Part shown: piece after piece, positions 1 through 12,377 of the stretch
Layout: every line of letters begins with the position of its first letter
Numbering within the stretch: position 1 is the stretch's first letter
NCBI GenBank assembly: GCA_905250025.1
Contig: CAJNOJ010000125.1
Location: 186,001 to 250,000, forward strand
Direction of reading: 5' to 3'
Length of the DNA stretch: 64,000 bases
DNA from: Adineta ricciae
Taxonomy: Eukaryota > Rotifera > Eurotatoria > Adinetida > Adinetidae
The notes under the pieces: generated by a model
Told to the model about the DNA's origin: nothing
The model's input: only the letters and a program-made list of their open reading frames with translations
Database searches by the model: none
Made by a program: the position numbers and the translations under genes

Positions 1-922
1 ATTCTATTCTACTTATGCGATAGATCACACAAAGACTAAATATTTGCTTTTAGTTTACTCTCTTGCATATTATTCATTCGACGTAACAGTTATCGAGCAG
101 CATCCGTGGAACTTTATAAACTACTTTATTCTGTAAGTTTATGATTCGAAAGTTGATATTTGTAATCTCTGACTAATTTTTATCTTCAGTCTCGCAAAAC
201 GCATCAATTAGCTGTAAAAACTGCACCAATGGTGTCAGCACATTTTTAAGTACATCATTTACTCAAGAACAGCCTTGAATAAATACATATGTGCAAAGAG
301 AGAAACACATGTATTCCACCATGATACGTGTTTTATTGTGACATTTATATATATTTCGAAATGAAAGATCAATTGAATGAATATAAAATTTAGTTCAATA
401 TCACTTCGTCTACATCGATCGTTTGATATTTGAACGAAAGAGTCAGTCTTATCAACGACTATAACTATAAAACTATTATTATCAACTCATCGTCTATACG
501 ACGATTAAAGCATAAGTTTAAAACCCAATCTGTCTAATCTAATTCATACGTATATTTAGGTCAATTGGTCATCTTTTCCTAGAATCAACATATCTTGCGA
601 CTTCGTCAAACGAAATATGGTTGAATAAATCAATCTCTTCTTTCACTCATTTGTCTCACTATTCATTCATATTTTTAATGATAGATGTCGATGCAAAATG
701 AAAGGTATTATTTGATACTCGCTTCACTTCATACATACGAAGAAAATCGTATCAATTGTAAATATACCCTTCGAAGGTGTGATGACTAAATGAAAGATAT
801 CTGTTACATTAGGCATAATAAATAGGTGTTTTTCTTCTTCAATGATGATTATCCTAAAGAATAATACAAAAATATGTCGGAGAAAACAAATACAACAACA
901 AAGATATACAAAAACGTGAAGA
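1..922. other. gene-free flank
   Basis: There is no open frame of note on either strand. The stretch is AT-rich and lies downstream of the minus-strand gene that stops at 923, so it probably holds that gene's 3' UTR and intergenic DNA. Confidence 0.5.
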
Positions 923-3900
923 TTATTCCAGGGTAGTATCCCAACTAATACTTCGCCGTTTAGCTGTTGGACGAAAACGCTTCGTTGCTTTCAATATCGA
1001 TCGAGAACTGATACTTGTCGTTTCTGTTATATTTACATCAATGGTATCAGTTTGAGTAGTAACAGGTGACGAACATAGAGCAGTTTCTTCATCAGGTGTT
1101 AATTGCCAAACCATATTGGCGAATGTACGTTTGCGTGTAGCGAATATATGTTGATTTGAAATTAATTGTTGTAATTGTGGAGAATTAAGGTCAACACCGA
1201 ATTGATTAGCAATTGTATTGGTTAACAATTGTTTATCAACATTGAATATAGGATTTGTCAGATGATTGGCGAAATAAATCGGCTGATTACGATGACGTCC
1301 GACAGAAATAATTTGCGGCTTCTGTGGTTGATATTGCATAGATTGCAGTTGAGCATCGGTACCATTCGTATCGTTAGTGGGAGGTGAATTAGCAAGCAGT
1401 TGGCCCGGCATAAGATACTGTTGTGGAGTTTCTTTTTCAGTATTGTTTGTGAGTGTATAATAGACATAACTTTCTGATTGATTTTGTTGCTGCTGTGGTT
1501 GTGCTTGTGTTGGCGCTTGTTGTTGTTGCTGTTGTACTTGAGTCTGTGTTGGTGTTTGTTGTTGCTGCTGCGATTGCTGTTGATCTTCAACATTGATAAT
1601 CGGGATGTTATAAAATGATTCTCGTTTCACTTTTGGTTGTATTAAAATAGGTACATTTTCGTAAATATGATCCGTAGGAGGTTTACTGTTTTCGGCGGGT
1701 GCACGAAAACTACTACCTCCTGCTTTGATCATGGGTAATTGGGGTCCAAGAAGGTCGGTGTTTGAAGTAGGAATATTGGTAGAAAGAAATTGATCAATTT
1801 CTTTCTCGAGGGTCACAGGTAAGCCATGTGATGAGAGACCTTCTTCCGTCAAATTCGAATTCGGTACTATTTGATTGCCATTCGTCATTGTATATGCTGT
1901 TAAATTATTTAAAGAAATAAAATTACTTTGATTTCTTACTAAAACAGGACGAGGTGGTGCTGATAAAATGACTGGTTGATATGGCTGGTGATTAAGTGAA
2001 ACAGTTGGAGTATCAATTGACACATCATTCACTTGGGGAGAAACATCCGATGCTGCTTCTATATAAAAGACGAGTTTTTCTCATAGAAATACGATTAGAG
2101 TCGGTGAAAACAAAAGAACACGTGAAAATAGATGATGTTTGGGTGCAGATTTGCAGATTTATTATGTGTTACAAATGAACGAAAAAGCTAACACAAGTTG
2201 ATTTGGAATCTAATGTTTGAATGGAAAAGTGAGGAGAAGTATATTAAACACAAATTGATATCTGTGAAATTGATTTTTTTCTTTTTTTTTTCTCTAGAGT
2301 TATTTACCTTCTTGATCCGAAACTGTATTTGTTGAACTATTCGAAAATGTTCTTCGACCATTTCGTACAGTTGCTTGCTGGGCTGTTTTCTTGCTTAGAG
2401 ACGAAACGACGCCCGAGCCAATCATGGTCTTCTTATTCTTTTTCAGTAATTGTCGCCGTCGATGATTAATTAAGCTAAAGTCGGTTTGCGTTTCCGCATC
2501 AACTTCAGACTGGGAGGTTATGTCAGGAAATGACGATGACGATGTTGTCGTCGTTGTATCTAATACCGTTTTCGGCTTGTCGACTTTACCAGCTAATGGA
2601 CTAGTACTCATCGAACGCGTATCATGTGAAATTCTCTTTTCTAGTTTTAATGAAGCGATTTCATTACGTAATTCTTTTAATTCACGCATTAATTCTGCTA
2701 TTTGATCACCTGATAAATTATTGCTAATCGTAGTCATTTTATCATCATCTTCATCGTCACCATTGCGTGACGGCTTCTTTGTATACGATAAGATTTCTTT
2801 GGTTGAATTGGTCGTTTGTGAATCGATCGATGATGCTGTATCACTATAGGTTCGATGATTTGTTTGACCACCTTTAGAATCGTTCGTCGACGATTTACCT
2901 GGATCGAATTCTGCACGTGTCACACGGCGAATAGTTGCTGACGATGAAACAGGTGGTGGAGATGATTGATGACGATTTGACGATGATGATGTTTTTTGAG
3001 TAAACGCATTCTGTTCATTGATAATTGAAAGAGATTTCGTTTTCGTTTTGTGATTTGTCAACGTATTATGATCAATACTATGACTTTCATTTCGTGGTAA
3101 TTTATCAACTGATTTGTATCGAACGGGTTTAGCAACACTGGAAGCACTTACGGATCCCGAGAGATTGACAAAGAATCGTTGGGCTTGTTGGAGAAATGCT
3201 TGGGCTGAATCGGTACCACGTAAACGAAATACCGACGCTGAATACGGTTGATTGGCATGATGGCGTGATCGATTGATCGTTACGACAACAATAATATTCA
3301 TATAATAAGGGTCACGCCAAAAGTAGAGTAATTCAGGTGTTTTAAATATCCATGATTGAGATGGATCAGTGATATTGTCGATGATCAGACCATCATCCGG
3401 CAATGATAGTTTTACTTTTAGACCTATAGCAATAAATACAAAGAAAAGCGATTGAATCATTTTCATTGTGAAGTTTTATTTTTCTATTCAAACCTTTTGA
3501 TTTTGTTTTCGATAAAATATTCTCAACAGTTTGTTTTAATGTATGTGTCGTATAATTTTCTAAATCAACTCGATCGAGAAAATAAGCTGACGATTGATTT
3601 GATGATAATGTTGGTGTTGATGTTGATGTTGGTTGAACATGTATATTATTATTATTTGAATTCAATCGATGATTGGAGTATGATGATAAACTATGATTTT
3701 GAAATGTTGGTGATATACGATGCGCAGCATGATGATGGTGATGATGACGATGTATTGTTAATGATTGTTGCTGTTGTTGTTGTTGCTGCTGTTGCTGTGG
3801 TGGTTGTTGTTGTTGTTGTTGCTGCTGCTGTTGATGGAGATGAAGTTGTTGTGGTTGATGTACTTGAATCGGATAATTGAAATGAGTTGTTGGTGTTGGT

Positions 3901-3944
3901 TGCTGAGGTGGTTGAACGGAACTATAACGAACGCTTGTCGGCAT
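923..3944 (-). CDS. PTB/PID-like domain protein with poly-Gln and poly-His tracts
   Basis: I join three exons on the minus strand: 3494-3944, 2308-3423 and 923-2058. Both introns are GT..AG and phase 1, and the total is 900 codons plus stop. The N-terminus carries long Gln runs and a His run. Residues about 130-260 (from YFLDRVDLENYTTHTL to FLQQAQRFFVNLSG) look like a phosphotyrosine-binding/PID fold: an initial strand and helix, a central LKVKLSLPDDGLIID strand pair, and a closing amphipathic helix after SVFRLRG. A short coiled coil follows (ELMRELKELRNEIASLKLEK). The last exon is low-complexity, has another Gln tract and ends in a basic segment with RRSIS, a possible kinase site. PTB proteins usually act as adaptors at membrane receptors. 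I cannot assign a family, and the PTB call is inference from pattern. The ATG at 3942-3944 is the first in frame. Confidence 0.65.
1485..1580 (-). repeat. CAA/CAG tract coding poly-Gln
   Basis: On the plus strand this reads as TTG/CTG triplets interrupted by Thr and Pro codons. It encodes a Gln-rich run in the last exon of the PTB-like gene. CAA and CAG are mixed, so it is not a pure slippage-prone triplet. Confidence 0.8.
3765..3835 (-). repeat. CAA/CAG tract coding poly-Gln
   Basis: Interrupted Gln codons in exon 1 of the PTB-like gene, next to a run of His codons (around 3730-3755). The complementary strand gives spurious poly-Leu and poly-Val frames. Confidence 0.85.
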
Positions 3945-5931
3945 ATTCTTTAATGATAGAAATAGAAAGAAGAACGAGTTAGATCAATATATTCGATTGA
4001 TTATACATATAATTTTTTTTCATTGATGAGAACAATAAAAAACGAAAAGAAAAAGTAATGAGTATAACTTGAATATTACGAACGATGATAGAATATGCTT
4101 TATGGAGCATCAATGTTTGTTTCTCCCGTTAGAGAACACGACGAAGAAGAAGAGAAATGAAACAGAGAATAAGGGAGGGAGAGAGAGAGAGAAAAAGCCG
4201 ATAGATAGGTGAGGATCATTGATAGTAGCGACGGTAAACGAGAATGGCTTCTTATTTGTAAAGTGACAACCATCTCTATTCATTCGTTTAGTTTCGTTTG
4301 TCTCATGGACACGCTCGAATGAGTGCTTTAAAGTGTCCCTCGAAAAGACTTTACCAAATGAAATTCAACTTAACCGAGACGACATCCAGTTACATTCAGC
4401 GCACAGATTGCATATACATACGCACACATCTATCCTATATGTATCTGTATATTTACGCGTACATTGCATTATACTAGTTGAATTGAATTCATCGAACGCA
4501 GAGTAAGAAAAAAGAAAGATGATGAACAGCGAGACCAATAAGCGTATCTTCGATATTCTTTCGTAACCTTCGAATTTATATAAATAACCGTGATAAATAC
4601 GTAACTTTCTTATTTGTTTATATTCGATTTACTTATTTGCCTAGGTGGGAGATACGTTCCAGTTGCTTTTTCTTGCTTCGATACCTTTCCTATTATGTCA
4701 ATACACGTTGTCAGTTTCGGAATGATGCATTCGATGTCACCCGGCAGGTTGTCAAATAGCTTTCGTATCAAATTTATTTGTATTATCAAGGAAACATGTT
4801 CTGTCTGAAGAATGATCAAGGCAATAGCTGTCGTACAGATGGACGAATAGATTATGATAAATTTGACAGTTTTGTTTTGTGAATAATTGTAAACAAGACC
4901 TGAAATAACCTTAATCTACAATCAAGTTTTTTCTTCTTCTTCGTTCTCGTCGACATAAATATACGTTTATTACTCAATATCATATTGAATCTTTAATTTG
5001 GAGGAAATGAAGTATAACGAAAAAACAAATAAACAATGATTTAATTAATAATACTACCCGAAAGCGTGACACTTCTCACCCTTGAGATAACGATAATAAT
5101 CGGCAAGTTTGGCATTGATTCGCTTGATAATTTCGCATATTCCTCGACCAAAATAAAAGCAAACCTTTACGTAGGTTTCCTTGTAAAGCTATTTTCGTAA
5201 CAAATATTACAGACAACAACAAAAGAATAAGCGTAAATATAATTTATTAAATGACGTAGTCACTGCAACGCAAATTAATGTTAGAATAGAAAATGCGCAT
5301 TCAATCCGATTACTATAAATAGAAGTTCTATAGATCTGGGTGCAAATCAAATATGTGAACGTCTGGGAATCTTCTAAGAATGAGTTCAGGGATACTGTCG
5401 TGCTGTTCGCGAAAATTGATTAAGCAATAGTTGGTAATTAGATTTGATTCTTCTTTTTTTTTATTTTTCGTACATCTTCGAATGCACATACAATATGAGG
5501 AGAAAAACAACAATGATTAATATCGTCTAGATGATTATTAAAGGATCACAAGACGCACAGAGAAAACGCTTGAAGCAAAAGAAAAACAGAAAAGAAAATT
5601 TCACTGTGTCATCATCCTATCGTGTAATCGTTTACAAAAAATAAATGAAAGTGACACACAAACGAAGAAGAAAAACGTGACGTAACAAGAACGTTTTCGA
5701 GACAAAAAGAAAAACAATGGAAGAAGATGAAAAGTAATGTTTTTGTTATTCGAGATATACTTATGTATATAACAATAGACTAATGATATTCTTGTTCAAA
5801 CAAGAAGCACATAGGCAAACTTTCTTCTCATGAGTTCATTTTAACAAGAGATGACTACGCATCCTTTCATATGTACATTTCAAAGCATGTTAATGATTTG
5901 TGTCAATGCGATAGTTTGTTTTTAATTTTCA
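3945..5931. other. intergenic, no supported gene
   Basis: About 2 kb between two minus-strand genes. It holds the presumed promoter and 5' leader of the PTB gene and the 3' UTR of the phosphatase. A GAGAGA tract lies at about 4168-4192. Two short frames overlap in antisense at 4610-4819, with no recognisable domain and no splice partners. I annotate nothing else here. Confidence 0.5.
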
Positions 5932-7444
5932 CTATTGAACAATAATAGCTGAATCGGCGAGTGTTTTACTTTTGGATGTCGAACCACAGTATGAGCTCGA
6001 TGTCGGTCGAGAATGAACTTCATTCGACTCGGTCGTACTTGTCGCTAATAAACATTTCTTTTCCCAATCTTGTAATTGAAGCATAAAGCTGATATTCGGA
6101 TCAACTATTTGCCGTAGTTGACGCATTGCAGTAAATGCATCGTCTAATTTCATGCGATCTTTTTTGATCATATAAGCGAGTACTAATGTTGGACTTCGAC
6201 TAATTCCAGCAGAACAATGTACAAGAATATTACTCGATTTATCATGTAAAGCTTTATCTAAATTGATCTTTGTTAGAAATGCATTCAATCGGAAATGAAG
6301 TGAAACGAACCAATGAATTGAAAAACATCTTCGAAATGTTTTCGAATATTTTGAGACGGTAAGTCAAGAACGTCTACGCGAAGGTATTTATATTTTCCTT
6401 CCCATTTACATGGTAAATCGGGTGTGCAATTGATGATATGTGTGATGCGATTTTGATTTAAACGATCGAGATTTTGTGAATCAAGCATGTTTCCTAAAGT
6501 AAATAGGAGATAAATATTTTTTATCAGTTTAACCTTCGGAAGATGTTCTGCACTATTTGTTGAATGATGTCACGAACGAATCTAATCTTTAAATTCAGTA
6601 CGCAGAGTTTGATTTGACTGCTATGACAACTTTGTTGACTTTTTTCTTTCTTTTCTCAGACTGGTAAGAACTTGAAACGAAAGCAAACAACGCATACCCA
6701 CGAAAATATGAGGCACGATTTGTGTCATAGTGAAATTTTCTTTATCCAAAGTATCTGGTGTTGATGGAACATAACCATCAGATGTATCTTCCGGTAAATG
6801 TTCTGCTGTTTGAATTATTTGCGGATACTGAGATTTAATTGCATCAAAACGACCTAAGAATGTCACATTGAAAGGCGATTTTCCTCAAGGAACCAGTGGT
6901 TTTTACCTTGAAGAACAAAAACTTTTTTATTGGATTTCTTCGCCGCTTGAACAACGAGATTCAACGGTGATGAACGTATTTTCTCTTCACTTGGCACATC
7001 TATTGATTGATCGTAAAGAAGAACACTATCGGCATGTTTTAATGATAGAGCTAAATTAGATTCAATTTCTTCTAAAGGTTTCGACGATAGTTTTCTTGTT
7101 AAGAGCTTCGCTCGACAATTGATATTATGTGAGGAAATAATACGTTCAACACTGTAATCAAATTGTGAACGGCAATCAATAATCACCGGTAGAGATTTTC
7201 TTTCATGCACTGACGAATTCGTCGAAATTAAGTCGACGAGTTGTCTCGATGTCAGAAATGTACAATAGTCATTAGAAGAATTTGTTGAATGAACATCGGA
7301 ACCCGAGTGTAACCTGTTCGAATGTGTTGATGAGTTGATAACGGTGATGGGTTTACTAAAAGTATTCGGATTGGTATGTTCAGTCTTCGAGAGCATATTT
7401 AATTTCTTCTCAGCCAAAACATGATCGGTAACAAAAGAAGTCAT
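5932..7444 (-). CDS. MAP kinase phosphatase (rhodanese + dual-specificity phosphatase), DUSP8/10/16-like
   Basis: Four exons (6907-7444, 6698-6853, 6311-6493, 5932-6257), all joined in phase 1, give 400 aa. Residues about 55-185 form the CDC25/rhodanese-like MAPK-binding domain (VIIDCRSQFDYSVERI, then NINCRAKLLTRKL, the position of the basic kinase-interaction motif). The DSP catalytic domain follows, from QIVPHIFVGNML to the C-terminal helix. The P-loop is HCSAGISRSP, with catalytic Cys, Arg and Ser intact. A general-acid Asp candidate sits in VDVLDLPSQN. The order and the INC..KL..R pattern match JNK/p38-type phosphatases of the DUSP8/16 and DUSP10 group. The family dephosphorylates Thr and Tyr of activated MAP kinases. 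The C-terminal tail is short and Ser/Thr-rich. A pyrimidine-rich stretch ending in AG lies directly before the ATG, consistent with trans-splicing. Confidence 0.92.
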
Positions 7445-9315
7445 ACCTTGAAAAGAAAGAACATTTCAATTAATGGATTCATATCCAGTGAAAATTGGAT
7501 TTCTCCCTTTTGACATCTTTGTTTATTTACCAGCAAGTTTTATTACTTATTTTGATAGATAATAAAAGGAAATGTATCGAAATTTTCGTTTTTTCATGAA
7601 TATCTGATAAAAATGTACTTTTTTCAGTCAGACTAAAAATAAACTATCTAATTTTCGATAGATGTCATCGGTTCATACAGAAACGAAGTAGTACGAAAAC
7701 AGTTCGTATATTTACCTGAAAGCTATCTATTGCTAATTGGGATACAGTCTAACTTTTGATGATTAAATACTTCTTTTCTGCTACTCGACTAAAAATTTGA
7801 AGGTAAAAGTTGAGTCAAATATATACGCAATACCTCGCCCACTTTATTTTTCTCTTTTTCTCTTTTTTCTTTATCTCGTTACGTTCTCTTTTTTTTTGAA
7901 TAAATAGCATCGTCTGCGTTACATTGCTCGGCATGAATACGTAATACAAATTCAGCAGAAGTTTAATAATTGCCAGCTGGCGTATAAGGAAAAGGACGGC
8001 TCTTTACAAAAGAAATGACGAATATAGCTGTTCACCTATGATATTCTTGCTCTAATCAGCAATTTCTATCTCTGATGTTGGCAGAATAGCGACGCAAATC
8101 ATGTATGGAGTTGCGGCCAAACTAAAAGTCATTGTTTGTACTGTTTTCAAGAATATCACGGGCCGAACTGAATGATCTATGTTCTGTTTACTTTGACGAC
8201 AATGTCGAGTACCTTGACGAAATCGTATTTTTATTGATTTTTTTATCTGAGTAAAACCTTGTCATGACGATAAAGAGAAACTGATGCATTAATATTGAAA
8301 TAAAGGGCAAAAGGCATGTAGGGATCTTTTATTTATGTCAATATTAACAAGATAAATACCTGATTTTAGACTTTGATAAAACTTGATACTCGGCGATGAG
8401 TCGAAGTACGATGGGTTAATGAAAAACAACGAAAGAATATGTCTGATTACGAAACTTTTCCTTTCTTAGAATACTAAGATATGTATCCATTTATAAAAAG
8501 CCAAAACGGGGCAAGAAAAGAAAAGCGAGGGCGCACATAGAAGTGCGGAAAATTATTTGACTCATGATATTTTTCTTCTTTCTCCCCTTTTCATACTTTA
8601 TAATGTAATAATTTACATTTGGTTTTCTATTTGAGGACATGCGTCAAACAATCTTCTCTCGTTCGTGTTCGTTCGAGATGTTGCAATGGATTGATACTTT
8701 CACGCACATTCGATATGTCATTACACACTTCTAAAAATCTTCCACTTCCGACGTGAAAGTAAAAAAAACTAACAATACTTGTACCGAAAACTCTTTTTTC
8801 TGTGTCAGACATCGACCTATAATATATATATGAAGGTAGATAAGATTTCTTCCTGTATAACCAATGAAAATCTGTATTTATTGATCAGGTGTGCGATTTT
8901 TTTCAAATATTCTGATTGAAATCAAAAGGGTTTTTTTTATGAGGATATGCTTCGTTGAAATTGATTATACAAGATAACTATGTTGTTGTTGCAATGGATT
9001 TTGTTCACATGACGTCAATAGAGCTCGCTTTCCTTTCTCGTTCGCTAACTGCACACAGGCAAAAATCGAGCCATTTGATTGTTGATTTGATTTTTCTTCT
9101 TTCTTACCCAATGTCTAGTAACCGAGATCGTTAAGAAAGAAAAACGGAGTGCTTTTGTGTGTAATTTTTTAAATGCATTGCAATGTCTTGTTGCTACTGA
9201 TGTTGTTGTTATTGTTATTGTCCGAACGCACCGTCATTTAACGGAGGAGAGGAAAAAACGATTGATTAGCAAAGATTTGTGATTGAATAAGTTCGCTAAT
9301 TTGAACAACGGGATC
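7445..9315. other. intergenic between divergent genes
   Basis: A 1.9 kb stretch between the minus-strand phosphatase and the plus-strand kelch gene, so it should hold both promoters. It is AT-rich with poly-T and TTTTTCTC tracts. The small minus frame at 8627-8812 resembles nothing I know. Confidence 0.45.
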
Positions 9316-11438
9316 ATGGCACCGCCATCAACTAACGAAGAAAAAGTGACGTTTATTTTGTTATTTTCTCGTAATCGTTCATCGTGTGACGTTCCTTATT
9401 TAATGGCACAACGAGATGAACATATCTATCCGACATTGATGACAGCAACATTCTATTTTATGCGTGATCTGATTGATTACAGGTAGAAAAGTTTAGATCT
9501 TCAAATGACATACATCGTTTACTCTTCTTCTTTTAGAGCCATTTCACTTGACAACTGTGTGTATATTATCGGAGGTCGGTATGCATCGACTGGTCGTCTT
9601 TCAAACGCTGTTTTTAAATACGACGCGCACATTGACTTCTGGCGAGGATGTGAGCCAATGAAGTCAGTACGGTACAGTTCCTTTTCTCTGGCAACTCTTC
9701 CGTATTTGACTTTTCCGATCATTCTAGCGCTAATTTCGCAGTTACTATATTTGACTCAAAAATTTATGTACTCGGTGGCGAAGGCCAAAAAGGTATTATT
9801 GTTCAATCCGTTGAAGTATATGATCCGACTACAAACAAGTGGAAAGAAGCAGGTACATTCATGAAACCAAAACGCTATCATGCAGCACTTGCAATGCATG
9901 GGAAACTCTGGTCGTCTGGCGGCGCAAATTCCTTGATCGAAGCTAAATCAACGGGTGAACTGATGTTAGAAACAGATCCGCGAAAGTTCAAATTCTTAAA
10001 ATAAGCTTCTTTGAATTTTTCTAGTCTTGTCGATCCTCAACCAAATGAATGGAAACGATCAATAACAAACCATACGTTACCTGTTGCATGTCAACAACAT
10101 TGTATGACAGTTATTAATGACAATATTTTAGTTTTTGGAGGTAGGTAGTTATAAATGATTCTGATTGTGACGTGTTGTGCTTTATTTAAATTGAAGGCTG
10201 TCAAAAAAATGGTGACGAAGCTCACAACATTCAAACAATTGCTCGTGCTATTAGTCAATCGTCTGAAAGCACAACAGAGTGGGAAGAACTTGATATTCAA
10301 TTAGAACACCCCCGTACAGATTGTGGTTATTTTCAATTAGGTAAAATAACAACAACAGAAACATTTTTTTTGGAGAAAAAGAGCAATTCTCGCCTGTCGT
10401 TCTCACCTTTCAGTAAAGAAATAGTCGAATGTAACACAACTAGTTTAATGAGGAAATGACATTCAAATGCGGAGGTTTGTCTTTTCTCACCTGGTCAATA
10501 ATTCTACACGAGAGAAAACAATTATTTTTTCAGTTGGATTTCAAGAAATCACAAGCGAGCATTTGTCATTTATTGATAAAGAATTCCAACTACGCAAATT
10601 TTTATCTGAAGTATTACCATCTGTGATAGAATGACACTAATATTTTAAGATAAGATGAGTCAGATTGGAATTACAAAACGCATTACGTTGTAGTTTTTTT
10701 TTCTCTCATGTGATCAGGCAAAAAAATTTATATACATGTTTCGAAAACGACGTGCAATGAATCTGAAGAGGTATCACACAGATATCTCGAATGATGCCAT
10801 AGCGATTGTTCGTATTCACATGCAAATTGAAAACACTTCAAAAATATCTGAGTGAATGGACGTTTATCTATGGTAATCTAGTTATAAATATACAGCTGGC
10901 CAAAAAGTCGACGTTCTTGTGCTTTTCCCCTTTGCAGGTGTACGTAGAATAGAACCGGCGCTTTTCGAGTGCAAAAGTATTACATAATATTTTCAATAAG
11001 CAATTCAAACATGTTTCTGACTAATCAATATACCCTAAAATGATTACGAGATGTGTTTTGCGCATATTTTTTTTTTGTAATAGGAAGAAGAATTAAATCA
11101 CGTTCAAAGCATGACAATGATTTCATTTAATCAAACATAACGTGTCATATGCTAAATTATCATGTTTAGGAAAACTCTATAGCAACATTTTCTCTCTCTC
11201 TTTTTTCCCTACAGGTTCATCATTATACATCATCGGGGGCCATAATTGTCAAACAGGTGACCCAACAAAAGTCATCGAACGCATTGATTTCAGTAACAGT
11301 TCCAAACCAACAATTGACGAGCAATTCGAAATCGACAAGGACTTCGCTGCTGTGGATTGTTGTGTAGTTCAAACGAATCAGTACAATGAACATCTTTTAC
11401 CGTTAGCTTCCTATTTAGACCGTTGGATTGTTTGGTAA
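9316..11438 (+). CDS. kelch-repeat protein without BTB/BACK domains
   Basis: Six exons (9316-9482, 9537-9671, 9728-9985, 10025-10140, 10197-10340, 11215-11438) keep one frame for 347 aa. Kelch blades are visible: CVYIIGGRYASTGRLSNAVF, then IYVLGGEGQKG with VEVYDPTTNKWKEAG, then ILVFGG and LYIIGGHNCQTGD. The double glycines and the Tyr/Trp spacing are typical of a beta-propeller. There is no BTB or BACK domain before the repeats and the N-terminus is only about 55 aa, so it is not a standard KLHL cullin-3 adaptor. The 9985/10025 junction is the weakest (short intron, GTTC donor). Intron 5 (874 bp) is unusually long for this locus. The gene converges on GMF, with the two stops about 200 bp apart. 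Substrate and partners are unknown. Confidence 0.8.
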
Positions 11439-11636
11439 TTTGATTAGATTTCTTTTTGAGTTCTCATAACAAATAAATTTCACATGTCAATTACAAAGCA
11501 AAGGAAAAAGAAGAAGCAGTATTGCTTTTAGATAATACTGCCTATCAGACAGATAATTGGAATAATGATTACATATGAAAATTAGGACAAAAAAAAAAAA
11601 TTGAATGTATTTTTTTCTATGTGGGAATGGTTTCGA

Positions 11637-12210
11637 TCAATATGCTTTTGCTAATTCCTTACTGAGCCATTCAGCAGAAATATCTTCACGTAATTCAATA
11701 ATCTAAAATGATGAAAAAACATTTGTTTTCGTTTGTTCACTATGATGACAACATACACGAGTGATACCAGATGAAGCTGAAACCGCGTTCGCTGTCGATG
11801 CATATGTAAAACGATTGTTCGTTCCACATCCATCAGGAATGTATAAAATTAAATTCAATGGATATTGAACACGACCATCCGCATGCTTCAATTCATGGCT
11901 ATGTAAAATAAAACGAGGTTCACGACTTGGTAATTCCTCAATTAATTGTTCGACACTGATGTCCTACAATACTTTCGATTTGAATTGAGAATCTCGGGGA
12001 AAAAGTCAAACATACTTTTAATTCTTTGTCAATCACAACTTGATTGGTTTTCATATCACAACGTACTAAGAATAATGATTAATTTGATTAAACAGATGCT
12101 GTTATTCACTTACATATCATAGCCATGGTTGATTTGTTCGATAAACGTCGAAACTTTTTCATTGCATCGACTACATCTTTTTCAATGGTACATGGTGACA
12201 TTGAAGCCAT
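11637..12210 (-). CDS. GMF: glia maturation factor (GMF), ADF-homology actin regulator
   Basis: Four exons (12114-12210, about 12017-12066, 11757-11963, 11637-11702) give 139 aa; vertebrate GMF-beta and GMF-gamma have about 142. The whole length follows the family: an N-terminal helix ending in a KFR segment, QVVIDKEL, an EELPSREPRFILHSHELKH segment, DGRVQYPLNLI, and a C-terminal helix (EDISAEWLSKELAKAY). GMF is a one-domain ADF/cofilin-fold protein that binds Arp2/3 and promotes debranching of actin networks. The start is 167 bp downstream of the stop of the ASB-like gene on the same strand. A TTTTGATTTCAG acceptor-like sequence lies about 22 bases before the ATG, which fits trans-splicing of a downstream cistron. 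Confidence 0.95.
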
Positions 12211-12377
12211 GTTTTCTTTGTTTTATATCAATCTGAAATCAAAACATAGTCATATGCATGATTACTGTTATAATTTATTCGATCAAATTTGTCCACTGAG
12301 GTCAATAACTCGATATACATTATATCAAATAATTCCAATAAAAAAAAACATTTTTTTATTGTATTTTCTACTGATCA

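Noticed and set aside
3452-3953. Plus-strand frames rich in Leu and Val
   Set aside because: They are the complement of the Gln/His codon tracts of the minus-strand PTB-like gene.
4610-4819. Two overlapping antisense frames of 64-69 codons
   Set aside because: No domain, no splice partners, and mutual antisense overlap; at most one could be real and nothing favours either.
9316-11438. KLHL-type BTB-kelch protein
   Set aside because: No BTB or BACK sequence lies upstream on the plus strand; the N-terminus is only about 55 residues before the first blade.
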